Below are positions 33,733 to 34,178 of a stretch of DNA of 34,178 nt, piece after piece. The notes under the pieces are model-generated. The model worked only from the letters and a program-made list of their open reading frames with translations. It was not told the DNA's origin and ran no database searches. Location: NCBI GenBank assembly GCA_024636855.1, contig JAGXGG010000003.1, positions 1-34,178 on the forward strand. The letters run 5' to 3'. Position 1 is the stretch's first letter. Every line of letters starts with the position of its first letter. The position numbers were made by a program, and so were the translations under genes. The stretch comes from Ignavibacteriota bacterium. GTDB lineage: Bacteria; Bacteroidota; Ignavibacteria; Kapaibacteriales; UBA2268.

Positions 33733-34170
33733 TCAACCTATAATAGTACCTAATTGGTACTGGGTAGCACCATTCTTATTTCTTAATGTCGGAATAAATT
33801 CAGTTGGGCTATCTGCTGTCACTACTTTTATAGTAGGTTCTAAATAGAGACTCTGGGTATTAAATATTGCATCTGATAATCTACCACCAATAATATCACC
33901 CTTTAGATTCTGTATTACTCTTATACTATCGGCATAATCATCGTTACTTGATTGTCCAGCAGTAGGATAGCCGTGGTAAAGATTCATTAATAATGCGTCA
34001 TCTAATTTTTTACCTGGCGTTCCCCAATTCCAACCTAAAATAAAATCATGTTGAACAGGGTCAATAATGTCATAATTTGCAGTTGTATCTGTAAGTATAG
34101 GTAAAGGGTCTATTTTGTTTTGACCCAATAACATTATTGGAACAAATAATAGTAAGAGGAGCTTTTTCAT
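33733..34170 (-). CDS. Short exported protein, possibly truncated
   Basis: A 145-residue protein with a signal peptide (MKKLLLLLFVPIMLLGQ) and AGGAA before the ATG. The mature part (PILTDTTANYDIIDPVQHDF, ILGWNWGTPGKKLDDALLMN) has no recognised domain. It looks like the N-terminus of a larger Bacteroidota surface protein, and the chain stops shortly after EFIPTLRNKNGATQYQLG. No T9SS domain follows in any frame in the 90 bp to the fic gene. It may be a naturally short protein or a remnant of a larger one. Confidence 0.55.
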   Translation of the reverse strand: MKKLLLLLFVPIMLLGQNKIDPLPILTDTTANYDIIDPVQHDFILGWNWGTPGKKLDDALLMNLYHGYPTAGQSSNDDYADSIRVIQNLKGDIIGGRLSDAIFNTQSLYLEPTIKVVTADSPTEFIPTLRNKNGATQYQLGTIIG

Positions 34171-34178
34171 TTCCTACT

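Noticed and set aside
1-34178. CRISPR arrays, prophage genes or multi-gene defence systems
   Set aside because: No spaced short repeats of CRISPR type, no phage structural cluster and no defence genes were found. The only toxin-like gene is the self-inhibited Fic protein.

Overview
The window is AT-rich bacterial chromosome, most likely from the Bacteroidota/Ignavibacteriota side of the FCB group (Kapabacteria- or Ignavibacteria-like). This is inferred from several secreted beta-propeller proteins that end in type IX secretion (T9SS) C-terminal sorting domains, PNGGE-type and choice-of-anchor-D-like Ig modules, the C-terminal end of a TonB-dependent receptor, Asp-box (VPS10-like) propellers, paired POT peptide transporters and weak or absent Shine-Dalgarno sequences. 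The species cannot be fixed from sequence alone.

Layout. 1-1356 (-) is the 5' part of a fibre/adhesin-like secreted protein that runs off the left edge and carries 117-bp tandem repeats. 1598-3115 (+) is an HtrA/DegP protease. 3340-6443 (-) holds two POT-family peptide transporters. 6599-12071 (-) is a coupled pair: a very large T9SS surface protein followed 1 nt later by an OmpA-like porin/anchor. 12192-17030 (-) is a tight operon of a PaaI-type thioesterase, a large exported Asp-box propeller protein and an acyl-CoA thiolase. A small membrane protein (17124-17534, -) lies upstream of it. 17731-20349 (+) is a tandem pair of T9SS propeller paralogs, followed by a cluster of four palindromes resembling REP/REPIN elements and a small outer-membrane barrel. 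21301-22867 (-) is a RidA / lipoprotein / VOC operon, and 22993-24864 (-) a seven-repeat T9SS propeller. 25108-25644 (-) is an exported EF-hand protein. 25.8-27.3 kb is a rearranged locus: a tRNA(CAU), a frameshifted TonB-dependent receptor remnant, a small membrane protein, and a duplicated segment carrying the receptor 3' end, a terminator and a broken tRNA 3' end. 27418-29817 (-) is a tandem triplication of an outer-membrane barrel protein. 29953-32456 (+) is thrS-gmk, 32565-33641 (+) a Fic-family protein, and 33733-34170 (-) a small exported protein.

Much of the window builds the cell envelope: exported peptidase, peptide uptake, barrels and T9SS cargo. Housekeeping genes (thrS, gmk, tRNA) sit at the right. 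No CRISPR array, prophage, intact transposase or recognised defence island is visible; the Fic protein is the only gene with a toxin-like fold. The most interesting signals lie between or across genes: two independent cases in which a pair of different genes share a near-identical upstream segment at the same distance from the start codon, the REPIN-like cluster, the mosaic T9SS paralogs, the tRNA-side duplication, and a direct repeat that covers the fic start codon.
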